Of a stretch of 64,000 bases of DNA, positions 35,281 through 44,432 are shown piece after piece. The translations under genes and the position numbers were made by a program. The stretch's first letter is position 1. Every line of letters begins with the position of its first letter. The DNA comes from Sporobacter sp963675425 (GTDB taxonomy: Bacteria > Bacillota > Clostridia > Oscillospirales > Oscillospiraceae), in NCBI GenBank assembly GCA_963675425.1, contig OY776214.1:3906001-3970000 (forward strand), read 5' to 3'. The notes below the pieces were generated by a model. The model had not been told where the DNA came from. It worked only from the letters and a program-made list of their open reading frames with translations, and did no database searches.

Positions 35281-36522
35281 ATGAAAAAAATGTGGATAGC
35301 TGCCGTATTGGTTCTGGCCCTGCTCATATCGGGCTGCGCAAACAGCGCGGCAATAGGCGTGGGCGCCGGCAATCTGATGGCGGACATTAAGGCCAATACG
35401 GTTGAGCCAAGCGGCGGTGCCGCAGATACGACCGAATTTGCCCTGGAGCTTCTTAAAAACACCTACGCGGGTGAAAACACTGTCATATCACCCCTGTCGG
35501 CTTATCTCGCGCTGGCGATGACGGCAAACGGATCAGTCGGCGTGACGCTTCGGGAATTCGAGCAGGTACTGGGCGCACATCTTGACGAACTGAACGACAC
35601 CGGCAAGCTCCTGCTGGATGCGTTTAACAGCACGTCAGACGCCGTAACGATCAAGTCCGTCAACGGCATCTGGTATAACGCGGCCAGTGCGTTCACACCA
35701 AACGCCGGTTTCCTGCAGACAAACGCCGATTATTACAATGCCGCGGCTGTCGCGGCGGATTTTTCTGACCAAACAACCGTTGACAATATCAATCAGTTTG
35801 TCAGTGACAATACAAACGGTCTGATTGAAAAAATGTTGGATAAGCTGGATGCCGATATAATGGTTTTAATCAATACGCTGTATTTTAAGGGCGATTGGGC
35901 CAGTCCGTTCAACGCCGACGATACGACGGACATCCGATTCACGCTGTCCGACGGCGACGGTATACGAACACCGACGATGGAGCAGGAATACGACGCCGTG
36001 CCGTACTTTGAAGGTGACGACGCACGCGGCATTATTCTGCCGTACGCGGATGATCGTTTTGCCTATGTCGCCATTTTGCCGGACGGCAGCGTTTCCGATT
36101 ATGTGTCCGCCCTGACGGCCGGCGCTTTTTCAGACCTCATTGATTCCGCCTCGGATAAAAATGTAAAGCTGTTACTGCCCAAGTATGAAACAGAAGGCCA
36201 ATATGACCTCAACGATATCTTAAAAGCCATGGGGCTTAATATGGCTTTTAATCCGGATAAAGCAGACTTCTCGGCTATGGGCACAACGCAAACCGGCAAC
36301 ATTTATATCGGCAGTGTCCTGCAAAATACCGTATTCAAACTTGGAGAGGAAGGCACCGAAGCAGCCGCCGCGACATCCGTACAGATGAACACGATGGGTA
36401 TGCCTCTTGAACAGCCGGAACTCATCGAGCTCCATCTGAACCGTCCGTTCATGTACGCGCTGATGGATATGGAGACGATGACGCCGCTGTTTTTAGGTGT
36501 CGTCGAAAACCCGGCGGGTTAA
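35281..36522 (+). CDS. serpin lipoprotein 1
   Basis: 413 residues. Lipoprotein signal with lipobox LLISGC (Cys19), so surface-anchored. Serpin fold motifs: NTVISPLSAYLALAMTANG (helix B), NTLYFKGDW, and the C-terminal NRPFMYALMD with PLFLG. The reactive-loop hinge GTEAAAAT (residues 358-365) has the small residues needed for loop insertion, so it should be an inhibitory serpin. Counting 14 residues from the hinge Thr359 puts P1 at Met372, but the loop is longer than in antitrypsin, so P1 is uncertain. GGAGGTG precedes the start. Targets unknown. Confidence 0.93.
   Translation: MKKMWIAAVLVLALLISGCANSAAIGVGAGNLMADIKANTVEPSGGAADTTEFALELLKNTYAGENTVISPLSAYLALAMTANGSVGVTLREFEQVLGAHLDELNDTGKLLLDAFNSTSDAVTIKSVNGIWYNAASAFTPNAGFLQTNADYYNAAAVAADFSDQTTVDNINQFVSDNTNGLIEKMLDKLDADIMVLINTLYFKGDWASPFNADDTTDIRFTLSDGDGIRTPTMEQEYDAVPYFEGDDARGIILPYADDRFAYVAILPDGSVSDYVSALTAGAFSDLIDSASDKNVKLLLPKYETEGQYDLNDILKAMGLNMAFNPDKADFSAMGTTQTGNIYIGSVLQNTVFKLGEEGTEAAAATSVQMNTMGMPLEQPELIELHLNRPFMYALMDMETMTPLFLGVVENPAG
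36375..36423 (+). other. hypervariable reactive-loop segment of serpin 1
   Basis: 49 nt, residues about 366-382 (starting SVQMNTMGMP). Flanking bases on both sides are nearly identical to the second serpin; inside the window only about 11 of 49 positions agree by my count. Confidence 0.85.
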
Positions 36523-36534
36523 CGTAAATGTTCA

Positions 36535-36543
36535 GGGGGGGGG
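36535..36543 (+). other. run of nine G bases between the serpin genes
   Basis: A G9 tract 56 bases upstream of the second serpin start, followed by a small GGGGC-GTAA-GCCCC hairpin. Homopolymers of this length are prone to slippage; it lies outside both coding regions. Confidence 0.6.
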
Positions 36544-36598
36544 CGTAAGCCCCTCCCTTCTCATTCCAACTTTTTGATAATTTCCAGGAGGATTAAAC

Positions 36599-37840
36599 AT
36601 GAAGAATTCATGGGTAGTTGTTATACTGGTTTTTGCCCTGACCCTATCGGGGTGCGCGCCGGCTGTCGAGATCGGCACGGGGGCCGGCAGCCTCATGACG
36701 GGTATAAAGGCCAACAGCGTTGAGGTCGGCGATTCCGCCTCGGACACGACGGAATTTTCCATGAATTTATTAAGGGATACATACGAGGGAGAAAACACCG
36801 TCGTATCCCCCGCCTCGGCTTATCTGGCGCTGGCGATGACAGCCAACGGCGCGGCGGGTATTACGCTCAGCGAATTCGAGCAGGTGCTCGGCGCACCACT
36901 GGCCGATCTCAATAACACCGGCAAGCTCCTGCTGGATGCGTTTAACGCATCCAGCAATGGTCTAACACTTAAGGCGGTCAATGGCATCTGGTACAACACC
37001 GACAGCGTTTTTGAACCAAACCGTGATTTCCTACAGACGAATGCCGACTATTTCAGCGTGGCAGCTTTCGCTTCGGATTTCTCTAAGCTGTCCACCGTCG
37101 ATACGATTAACGAATTTATCAGCGGCAACACGAACGGGTTGATTAAAAAAATGCTCGATCAGCTGGACGACAACGCCATTATGGTTTTAGTCAACACTCT
37201 GTATTTTAACGGGATATGGCAAAATCAGTTTGATCCCAACAATACACATGACGCAGCCTTTACACTTTCAGACGGCGAAAATATCAGCATACCCACAATG
37301 ATTCAGGAATACAAGGCCGTCTCTTATTTTGAGTCCGACGACGCGAAGGGGATCATCCTGCCGTATAAGGACGACCGTTACGCGTATGTCGCCGTTTTAC
37401 CGGACAGTTCGGCCGCCGAGTATGTTGCTGCATTGACAGGCGAGAGCTTTTCGGGCCTGATCCGGACGGCCTCGAATCAAAACGTGGTACTGCATCTTCC
37501 GAAATATGAGGTCAAAGGAAAATACAATCTCAACGACGTCTTAAATAACATGGGTCTTACAGCAGCCTTTGATCCGGACAAAGCGGATTTTTCCGCCATG
37601 GGTACGGCTTCAGGCCCGATCTATATCGGCAGGGTCCTGCAAAATACCGTATTCAAACTTGGAGAGGAAGGCACCGAGGCAGCCGCGGCGACTGTTGTTG
37701 AAGCACGTGACGGCTGCGCCGCACCCAACGAAATGCAGCCGATCGAGCTCCATCTGGACCGTCCGTTCATGTACGCGCTGATGGATATGGAGACGATGAC
37801 GCCGCTGTTTTTGGGTGTCGTCGAAAACCCGGCGGGTTAA
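36599..37840 (+). CDS. serpin lipoprotein 2
   Basis: 413 residues, the same length as serpin 1. Lipobox TLSGC (Cys19). Same fold motifs (NTVVSPASAYLALAMTANG, NTLYFNGIW) and hinge GTEAAAAT, so inhibitory by sequence. The loop continues VVEARDGCAAPNEMQP; the 14-residue rule gives Gly372-Cys373 as the scissile bond, but Arg370 is an alternative P1, which would suit a trypsin-like protease. It starts 76 bases after serpin 1 with AGGAGG upstream, so the two are probably one transcript. Confidence 0.93.
   Translation: MKNSWVVVILVFALTLSGCAPAVEIGTGAGSLMTGIKANSVEVGDSASDTTEFSMNLLRDTYEGENTVVSPASAYLALAMTANGAAGITLSEFEQVLGAPLADLNNTGKLLLDAFNASSNGLTLKAVNGIWYNTDSVFEPNRDFLQTNADYFSVAAFASDFSKLSTVDTINEFISGNTNGLIKKMLDQLDDNAIMVLVNTLYFNGIWQNQFDPNNTHDAAFTLSDGENISIPTMIQEYKAVSYFESDDAKGIILPYKDDRYAYVAVLPDSSAAEYVAALTGESFSGLIRTASNQNVVLHLPKYEVKGKYNLNDVLNNMGLTAAFDPDKADFSAMGTASGPIYIGRVLQNTVFKLGEEGTEAAAATVVEARDGCAAPNEMQPIELHLDRPFMYALMDMETMTPLFLGVVENPAG
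37693..37741 (+). other. hypervariable reactive-loop segment of serpin 2
   Basis: 49 nt, exactly the same length and position as the variable segment of serpin 1 (residues about 366-382), bounded by bases shared with it. Confidence 0.85.
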
Positions 37841-37929
37841 AGCTCAAAATCCGTCCGCTGCCCGGAATTGTACTGTTTACCAGGAATATATCTTATTAAT
37901 TTGAAAACGGCGTACCCGTTAAGACATAT

Positions 37930-37968
37930 AAAAAAGCAGGCGAGGGTTAATCCTCACCTGCTTTTTTT
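37930..37968. terminator. terminator between serpin 2 and the membrane protein
   Basis: Stem GCAGGCGAGG / CCTCACCTGC with one mismatch, flanked by A6 and T7, so it can work on both strands for the two convergent genes. Confidence 0.85.
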
Positions 37969-37995
37969 ATACTAGCTTTATAAAATATCGATATC

Positions 37996-38661
37996 CTATC
38001 GGCTAATTTCTTTGTCGTCCTCCGGATACAGCTGAGGCTCCAGCATAGATTGAGCAGGGCGTTTCTGCGACGTTATAATTCTTCGCCACAGATAAAAAAT
38101 AACAAGGGGACTGAACGAAAAGAGAAGGTTTGATATATTGCTAATTATATTTGGCAATATATTCATAATACTTATTCCATACCCTAGCGTCAGCACAAAT
38201 ATATCGATTAATCCGTGCAGGGTTATTAATACGTGAAAAACGGCTAACACCATCATTTCTGCAAAAGGATACTTGGTGCCTTTTCTGGAATCCAGGGCAA
38301 TCCATAAAAATATACCAGCCAGGATAACATTCCAGCTTGAAGTATTTGATATATTATACAGACCCGGCGTAACAATGCCAATAAAGATGGCCAGAACCAA
38401 AACGAGAACGATACTGTATGTTAAGCACGGGATAAAAAGAGCAGCTGATTTTTTGTCTTTATAGATATTAATAACCAAAATACCAATAACAATAAGAGAC
38501 GCCAAGCTTTCTGCAGTAAATAAATAGTGAAGCGGAATGGCGCTGTTCGAAAAAAATGCGGTTTTTATGGAAGTAACAAGTGAAATAATTGCATTTAACA
38601 AAACGATAACCGAATATATTTTCAAAGCTATGCTGGTATTGTTTTTTGTTTGAATCATCAA
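37996..38661 (-). CDS. hypothetical six-helix membrane protein
   Basis: 221 residues, about six hydrophobic segments, a short polar C-terminus (QLYPEDDKEISR). AT-richer than all neighbours, with more Ile and Lys codons. I recognise no family. It lies convergent to the serpins behind a terminator and is preceded by AGGGAGG-like bases. It may be a horizontally acquired gene. Confidence 0.6.
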   Translation of the reverse strand: MMIQTKNNTSIALKIYSVIVLLNAIISLVTSIKTAFFSNSAIPLHYLFTAESLASLIVIGILVINIYKDKKSAALFIPCLTYSIVLVLVLAIFIGIVTPGLYNISNTSSWNVILAGIFLWIALDSRKGTKYPFAEMMVLAVFHVLITLHGLIDIFVLTLGYGISIMNILPNIISNISNLLFSFSPLVIFYLWRRIITSQKRPAQSMLEPQLYPEDDKEISR

Positions 38662-38798
38662 AATCCTCCCTTCAAAGGTCTAGTGTAAGTGCTTGCATAA
38701 ATTATCATACCATAATATAGCAACACGCAACGAACGATTGTGACGAGACAGAGCCGAACCCCGACGCCGAAATTAGTATTATTGATAGTCAGAATTAG

Positions 38799-38831
38799 AA
38801 AAAGCAAGGAGCCTTCACCCCTTGCTTTTTT
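38799..38831 (-). terminator. terminator of obg
   Basis: AAAAAGCAAGG / CCTTGCTTTTTT stem, about 50 bases beyond the obg stop codon, with T/A runs on each side. Confidence 0.8.
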
Positions 38832-38879
38832 CTTTAATCTCCCGGGCGCTGCCTGTAGGCCGAATACCGTTGCGCCCTT

Positions 38880-40148
38880 TTATTTTGCGTAATCAAATTC
38901 AAGATTGTAGATACTGACCGTGTCGCCTTCCTTGACGCCCATTGACTCCAGCCGGTCAAAAACGCCGGCATTTCGGAGCGTCCGGTCAAAAAAGCGCATG
39001 GATTCCTCGTCGGAAAAATTGACGTTGCGCACCAGGCGCTCCATCCAAGGCCCCTCGACAATCCAGACGCCGTTTGAAACCTCGATGGTGATGTCCTCGG
39101 CGGTGACCTCCTCCGGCTTTTCAACGTATTCCGGCTCATAGACAAGAATGGGCGGCAGATGCGCCAGATGCGACGCGGCGGCGTTAATCAGTTCACGTAC
39201 GCCCTCGTTGGTCGCCGCCGAAATCTCGTGCAGCTCAAATTTATGCTCCGTCATATAGCGACGGAAATTATCCAAAAGCGCCGGGTCGGCGGCGATATCG
39301 GTCTTATTGGCCGCAACGATCATCTCGCGCTCAGCCAGCGCCGGGCTGTACCGGCTCAGCTCCGCGTTGATCGTCTCAAAATCTTCTACGGGATCACGCC
39401 CTTCGCTGCCGGAGACGTCGACGACGTGGATGAGGAGACGGCAGCGGTCGATATGGCGCAGAAAGTCATGCCCGAGACCCGCCCCCTCGGATGCGCCCTC
39501 GATAATGCCGGGGATGTCCGCCAACACAAACGAGACGCCCTCCGTCACGAACACGACGCCGAGATTGGGATAAAGCGTCGTAAAGTGATAATCGGCAATT
39601 TTCGGATGCGCTTTCGATACCGCGGACAGAAGCGTTGACTTCCCGACGTTTGGAAATCCGACGAGGCCAACGTCGGCCAGCAGCTTCAGCTCCAGCGTGA
39701 CCTGCCGTTCCTCACCGGGCAGGCCGCTTTTAGCAAAGCGCGGTGCCTGCCGTGTCGGCGTGGCAAAATGCTTGTTGCCCCAGCCGCCTTTGCCGCCGCG
39801 CGCGATAACAAAAGACTCGACGCCCGACATATCCTGGATGATCGCGCCCGTCTCCACATCGCGTACAAGCGTTCCGCGGGGGACTTTTATGACGAGGTTC
39901 TGTCCGTCCTTGCCCGTGCGCAGCCGCCCGCCGCCGTCCACGCCGCTTTCGGCGGCGTATTTTCTTTTATAGCGGAAATCCATGAGGGTGGACATATTCT
40001 CGTCTGTTTTGAGGACAACATCCCCTCCCCGTCCGCCGTCGCCGCCGTCGGGCCCCCCGGCCGGTACGTACTTTTCACGGTGAAACGACACGGAGCCGTT
40101 TCCGCCGTCACCCGCCCGGACACGAATGGTTGCTTTATCTACAAACAT
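38880..40148 (-). CDS. obg: GTPase Obg/CgtA
   Basis: 422 residues. The glycine-rich Obg fold is at about 1-157 (GDGGNGSVSFHREKYVPAGGPDGGDGGRGG). The G domain has GFPNVGKST at about 166-174, DIPGIIEGASEGAGLG, NKTD and SAATNEG. A C-terminal OCT domain (VSNGVWIVEGPWMERLVRNVNF) follows. It binds the 50S subunit and links ribosome assembly to sporulation and stress. Next gene upstream on the same strand is the one ending at 40207. Confidence 0.97.
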   Translation of the reverse strand: MFVDKATIRVRAGDGGNGSVSFHREKYVPAGGPDGGDGGRGGDVVLKTDENMSTLMDFRYKRKYAAESGVDGGGRLRTGKDGQNLVIKVPRGTLVRDVETGAIIQDMSGVESFVIARGGKGGWGNKHFATPTRQAPRFAKSGLPGEERQVTLELKLLADVGLVGFPNVGKSTLLSAVSKAHPKIADYHFTTLYPNLGVVFVTEGVSFVLADIPGIIEGASEGAGLGHDFLRHIDRCRLLIHVVDVSGSEGRDPVEDFETINAELSRYSPALAEREMIVAANKTDIAADPALLDNFRRYMTEHKFELHEISAATNEGVRELINAAASHLAHLPPILVYEPEYVEKPEEVTAEDITIEVSNGVWIVEGPWMERLVRNVNFSDEESMRFFDRTLRNAGVFDRLESMGVKEGDTVSIYNLEFDYAK

Positions 40149-40206
40149 AGTTACTTCCTTTTCTGCTTCTTCATTTTATATCTTATTGATCTTAGTTTTA
40201 CCCGAT

Positions 40207-42498
40207 TCACTTCATATTCAGAACGACATCGAGTATTTTTGCCATCTGCGCCCGCGTCATCTCCGACTTGGGCGTCAGCTGGCCGTCGGAGCCGCCCACA
40301 ACTCCCATGCCGACCAGTGTGGCTGTCGGAGTTACGGCGTATTCGGATATCGTTTCGGCATCCGCAAACGCGGCAAGGCTGTCAGCGGTCTCATCTGTAA
40401 AGTCGATTCCCAGCGTCGTCAGCGCGCGATAGACGAGCGTAAACGCCTGCTCTCTCGTTAGCAGGGACTGGGGATTAAACAGGCCGTCGCCCGTGCCCTT
40501 GGCGACACCGCTGCCCTCGGCCCACGCAATCGCCTGGGCATAATAATCGTCCGGCAACACATCTGTAAACGACAGAGCCGCTTCCGTTTCCGGCATGCCG
40601 GCCGCACGGTAGAGCATCAGGACGAAATCGCCGCGTTTGATGCTCGATTCGGGCGCGAAGGTCGTGTCCGTCACGCCCGTTACAACACCTTTTTTAAAGA
40701 GGTCTTTAATGTAATCCTTTGCCCAGTGATCAACCGTGTCGGTAAAACCGCTGACCGTGACGGCAATTTCTCTGGAGCAGCCGCCGACGGATACGGTAAT
40801 CGTTCCCTTCGTACCGTTGCCCGTGCCGGCGGTAAACAAGCCTGTGTCGGTGATCTCGCCGATATCGCCGTCCAGCGTGTAGACGACGGCTGCCGTATCA
40901 AATATGACGGGCAGATTGTAGTAGGACGCGGACGCGGCCAGCTGGACCGTATCCCCCACCTCCAGGTTCAGTGAGGTTACCGCCTTGTCGCCGCCATCTT
41001 TCGTGACGGTGACGGCTGTGGGATCAAAAATAATGTGTGCCGTCGCTGTTCCTGTCGCGCCGGTTGAGGCCGACGTGAGCGTCAGCGTATCCACACCGTG
41101 TTCGGCGCCGGCCGTATACGTTGTGCCCGACGCGGAACCAAGTCCGCTTGACGATACTGTGATATCGCCCGGTACGTCGACCGGCTTACAGCCGCCGTCC
41201 CATGCGTAAAAGCTCAAGTCGACCGAGGAACCGGCCAGCACCTCAAAGCCGTCGTCTAAAATGCCAAGCTGGCGCGGCTGACCGTCGGATACGCCGTTTG
41301 TGACAAAGAGCATATAGGCCGCCACACGGTGGGAAGTACCGGCGCACGGCGTGTTGATCACATCGCATGAGGATGTGCCGGGCATGCGCACGCTCATGAC
41401 AGACGAACTGCCGCCATCCAGATTAATAGCGTCGACGCAGCCTTCCGCCAAAAGCTCCTCGGCCAGCGCCTTCATGGTCAGGCCGCTGGAATTGTCTGAT
41501 TCGCGCCCGTCGACAAGATAGGTCACCACAGTGCCGTCAGCTTTGATGCCGATGGCTGTGCGCGGATTTTTGGGCGTAATGGCCTTATCCCATAAAGACG
41601 CGTCGGTCATCTGACCTTCGTCAATCAACACGTCGCCGCCGCCGGTGGCCCATTTAGCGCTTTCCAGCGTGGGGTCCGTGCAAGTTGTCGTCAGTGTGAC
41701 AAGGTCGCCGACCTTGAATTTATCGTACTCGGCCCCGAGACCGGCGGCCTCCCCGGCCGACAGCACCAGATAGCCGTCGCCGATTTTCTGGGCGTCCGGC
41801 GATTGGAGCGTCTCCGCGACCTCAAGCTGCATCGTTCCGGAAACCGATGGCGTGCCTTCAAGGATTTTAAAGCGCACGAACCAGCCGTCCGACGAGGTGC
41901 GCGTCGAGACCGTTGAAAAAGCCGAGGAAAACAGGTACAGCCCGCCCGGGTCCGTCCTGTATTTATTGAAGTGCGTCAATGTGACCGTTTGGCCGGCGTT
42001 AGCCATATCGGACGCGCTGCCACTGTTTGAAAGCGTCATCGTGACCTCGACGCCGTCGGAAATCTTGAAATCACCGTTGGCATCGATGGCAACAGCCGAG
42101 TGGCCCTCCGGGCTGGATTTATATGTACCGTCCTCAATGACGATCCCCAGCGGGACGCCGGTAACCGTGGAAAAGAAATCGGTGTTGACGGCCGCGAGCA
42201 CATTGTAACCGAGCGTTTCGGCATATGCGATCATGCTCTGTACGCTCAAGCTGCCGTAAATCGTGTCGTTGGCCAGTATAATGGGATACGCGTCCCCGCC
42301 CTTTGTATGGCTCAGCATAAAACTCTGCTGTCGGCCGACATCGTCCTGCCATGAGATCGTGTTTTTAATGCTCAGGTTATTCGTCAGGGACTGTGTGTTT
42401 CGATAGACGGCGGTGCCGGCGCCGGCCGCCCAGGCCGACGGCAGTGTTACTGTGAACAGGAGTGCTGCGGCTAAAAGCCAAACTGCGATTTTTTTCAT
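40207..42498 (-). CDS. phosphodiester glycosidase (NAGPA domain) with SLH repeats
   Basis: 763 residues. A signal peptide ends near AWAA at residue 25. Residues about 60-400 are a NAGPA-type domain (GVPLGIVIEDGTYKSSPEGHSAVAID, then NPRTAIGIKADGTVVTYLVDGR and AINLDGGSSSVMSV with its NLDGGGSS-like motif). Next are two Ig-like segments and, from about 590, three SLH repeats (DHWAKDYIKDLFKKGVVTGVTDTTF). NAGPA enzymes cleave GlcNAc-alpha-phosphodiesters; here the substrate could be wall polymer phosphate-linked sugars (inference). It is anchored by the same wall polymer as the other SLH proteins. Confidence 0.9.
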   Translation of the reverse strand: MKKIAVWLLAAALLFTVTLPSAWAAGAGTAVYRNTQSLTNNLSIKNTISWQDDVGRQQSFMLSHTKGGDAYPIILANDTIYGSLSVQSMIAYAETLGYNVLAAVNTDFFSTVTGVPLGIVIEDGTYKSSPEGHSAVAIDANGDFKISDGVEVTMTLSNSGSASDMANAGQTVTLTHFNKYRTDPGGLYLFSSAFSTVSTRTSSDGWFVRFKILEGTPSVSGTMQLEVAETLQSPDAQKIGDGYLVLSAGEAAGLGAEYDKFKVGDLVTLTTTCTDPTLESAKWATGGGDVLIDEGQMTDASLWDKAITPKNPRTAIGIKADGTVVTYLVDGRESDNSSGLTMKALAEELLAEGCVDAINLDGGSSSVMSVRMPGTSSCDVINTPCAGTSHRVAAYMLFVTNGVSDGQPRQLGILDDGFEVLAGSSVDLSFYAWDGGCKPVDVPGDITVSSSGLGSASGTTYTAGAEHGVDTLTLTSASTGATGTATAHIIFDPTAVTVTKDGGDKAVTSLNLEVGDTVQLAASASYYNLPVIFDTAAVVYTLDGDIGEITDTGLFTAGTGNGTKGTITVSVGGCSREIAVTVSGFTDTVDHWAKDYIKDLFKKGVVTGVTDTTFAPESSIKRGDFVLMLYRAAGMPETEAALSFTDVLPDDYYAQAIAWAEGSGVAKGTGDGLFNPQSLLTREQAFTLVYRALTTLGIDFTDETADSLAAFADAETISEYAVTPTATLVGMGVVGGSDGQLTPKSEMTRAQMAKILDVVLNMK

Positions 42499-42565
42499 TA
42501 TGTACCTCGTTTTCGTGAGCGCTTGTGGCTAAATGTGCGTTTCTTCGACAGATTACGCTTTGATC

Positions 42566-42595
42566 ATTATAACAAATCGCAAGGCTCGTTTTCAA
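42566..42595 (-). promoter_or_regulatory. promoter of the SLH glycosidase gene
   Basis: On the minus strand: TTGAAA, 18 bases, TATAAT (perfect), about 70 bases before the start at 42498. Confidence 0.7.
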
Positions 42596-42643
42596 CTGGC
42601 GTGACAGGTTGTAACACCATTTTCATATTTCACGCGAAACCGG

Positions 42644-42672
42644 TTGAAATATCCGGCCGGTTAAGGTAAAAT
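42644..42672 (+). promoter_or_regulatory. promoter of murJ and the polysaccharide locus
   Basis: TTGAAA, 17 bases, TAAAAT, about 57 bases before the murJ start. It is divergent from the glycosidase promoter, the two lying 50 bases apart. Confidence 0.7.
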
Positions 42673-42728
42673 ACAACAGTTCTTTTGTGGGTTTCCCATA
42701 TTATCCAACGATTGAAAGCCGGTAAGAT

Positions 42729-44300
42729 ATGGCAGAAAAAGAAAATGGTTCCGCCAAGACAATCAGCCTCGTAATGGTCCTGACGCTGGTCGGGAAAATA
42801 CTGGGGCTCCTGCGTGACCGGCTCATGACGATAAACTACGGCAGCGGCATGGAGACGAACGCATTTTTAACGGCCAGCCGCATTCCGCGCGTTTTTTTTG
42901 ACGCCGTATTCGCCTCAGCCGTCGCGGCAAGCTTCATTCCCGTTTTCAGCGAATACCTCGTTAAAAAAGGAAAACGCGAAGCTATTGAATTTTCCGGCAA
43001 TTTTATCACCATCATCGGCATTTTTTCCCTAATACTCACAGTGCTCGGTATGGTGTTCGCCGAACCGATCGTCCGCCTTTTTGCCAGCTACGACCCCGCC
43101 ACCTCGGCGCTGTGCGTAACGCTTACGCGCATGATGTTTCCAACGGTGCTGTTCACGGGCGTGGCGTTTTCGTTTGTTGGGGTCCTCCAGTCGTTTGACG
43201 AGTTCAACGTGCCGGCGCTCATCAGCGTCGTGGCAAATCTCATTGTCATTGCCTATTACTACACGTTCAACGAGACGTTTGGTATCATGGGCCTGGCCGC
43301 CGCGTTTCTCATCGGCTGGTTCGCACAGGCCGCCGTACAGGTGCCGTCTCTTCGCAAAAAAGGCTTTTTCTTTAAACCATCTTTTTCGCTGAACTCTGCG
43401 GGCATGAAAAAGGTTTTTCTGCTGATGCTCCCCGTCATGGTAAGCACATGGGTACAACCGATTAATATGACGCTCAATGCAAAATTTGGTTCCAGACTTT
43501 TTGAGGGGGCCGGCGTAACGGCCATTGAGCTTTCTAACAACCTGTTTTTGATTATTACAGGGGTCTTCATCCTTTCGGTCACGAATGTGATCTACCCGCG
43601 GCTGTCCAAAATGAATGCAGCCAGCGACGCCGAAGGGTTTTCTCAGACGCTTGGACGGACCGTGCGCGCGTCATTATATTTCATTATTCCGATGACAGCC
43701 GGCCTCATGGTGCTGGCCCGGCCGGTCGTCGAGCTCATCTACGGCGGCGGCGCGTTCGATGATTTTTCTGTAACGATCACATCCCAAGCGCTCACCTTCG
43801 TAAGCCTGGGTATGATCGGCTACGCGCTTCAGATGATCCTGACGCGGGCGTACTTCGCCCGTCAGGACAGTAAAACGCCGCTTATTGCAGGCGTCGTCTC
43901 CGTAGCTGTCAATATTGTTTTATGCGTCGTCCTGATTGAACCGCTTGATGTTACGGGTCTGGCAATCGCTTCGGCAGCGGCCGCCACGGCGGGCGGGATC
44001 GTCCTGATCATCCCGCTGGAAGTTAAAAAAATAGGTTTTCTCACGAAATCGTTTGTGCTTGACTCGGCCAAGATGGCGCTGTGCGCCCTCGTGATGGCCG
44101 CCGCCGCTTACGGGCTGAAGCTGGCGGTCGGCGGTTTGGCATCGGGCGGCTTCGGAAAGCTCCTCACTGCGGCCGTACCCGCGCTCGGCGGCGTGGTCGT
44201 TTATGCCGCAGGCACCCTTATCTTAAAAGTCGGTGAAGCCCAAACAGCGCTGGCCACGCTCCGCCGAGCCGTCAGCCGGCTGCGCAGGAAACAACAGTAA
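42729..44300 (+). CDS. murJ: lipid II flippase MurJ/MviN
   Basis: 523 residues with about fourteen membrane helices. The N-terminus AKTISLVMVLTLVGKILGLLRDRLM and the loop YGSGMETNAFLTASRIPRVFF are characteristic of MurJ, as is the helix with LTFVSLGMIGYALQMILTRAYFARQDSKTPL. It flips lipid-linked wall precursors across the membrane. The start is ATG 42729; the ribosome site (GGTAAG) is weak. It opens a run of co-directional wall-polymer genes and may serve that polymer rather than peptidoglycan. Confidence 0.93.
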   Translation: MAEKENGSAKTISLVMVLTLVGKILGLLRDRLMTINYGSGMETNAFLTASRIPRVFFDAVFASAVAASFIPVFSEYLVKKGKREAIEFSGNFITIIGIFSLILTVLGMVFAEPIVRLFASYDPATSALCVTLTRMMFPTVLFTGVAFSFVGVLQSFDEFNVPALISVVANLIVIAYYYTFNETFGIMGLAAAFLIGWFAQAAVQVPSLRKKGFFFKPSFSLNSAGMKKVFLLMLPVMVSTWVQPINMTLNAKFGSRLFEGAGVTAIELSNNLFLIITGVFILSVTNVIYPRLSKMNAASDAEGFSQTLGRTVRASLYFIIPMTAGLMVLARPVVELIYGGGAFDDFSVTITSQALTFVSLGMIGYALQMILTRAYFARQDSKTPLIAGVVSVAVNIVLCVVLIEPLDVTGLAIASAAAATAGGIVLIIPLEVKKIGFLTKSFVLDSAKMALCALVMAAAAYGLKLAVGGLASGGFGKLLTAAVPALGGVVVYAAGTLILKVGEAQTALATLRRAVSRLRRKQQ

Positions 44301-44432
44301 ATACTTAACATTTAAGCTAAATACCTCTAAGGGTTGTTTTGCCCGACGGACGGGCAGCCGCAAAGCAAACGCGGCAGGGATCCCTCACGGTCGTTTCGCG
44401 CCGTCATAACGCGGGAAGGAATGGTCATATCA

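Noticed and set aside
44421..44432. ATG 44421 as the start of the Wzy-like gene
   Set aside because: It directly abuts the GGAAGGA site; ATG 44433 gives more realistic spacing, though the choice is not certain.
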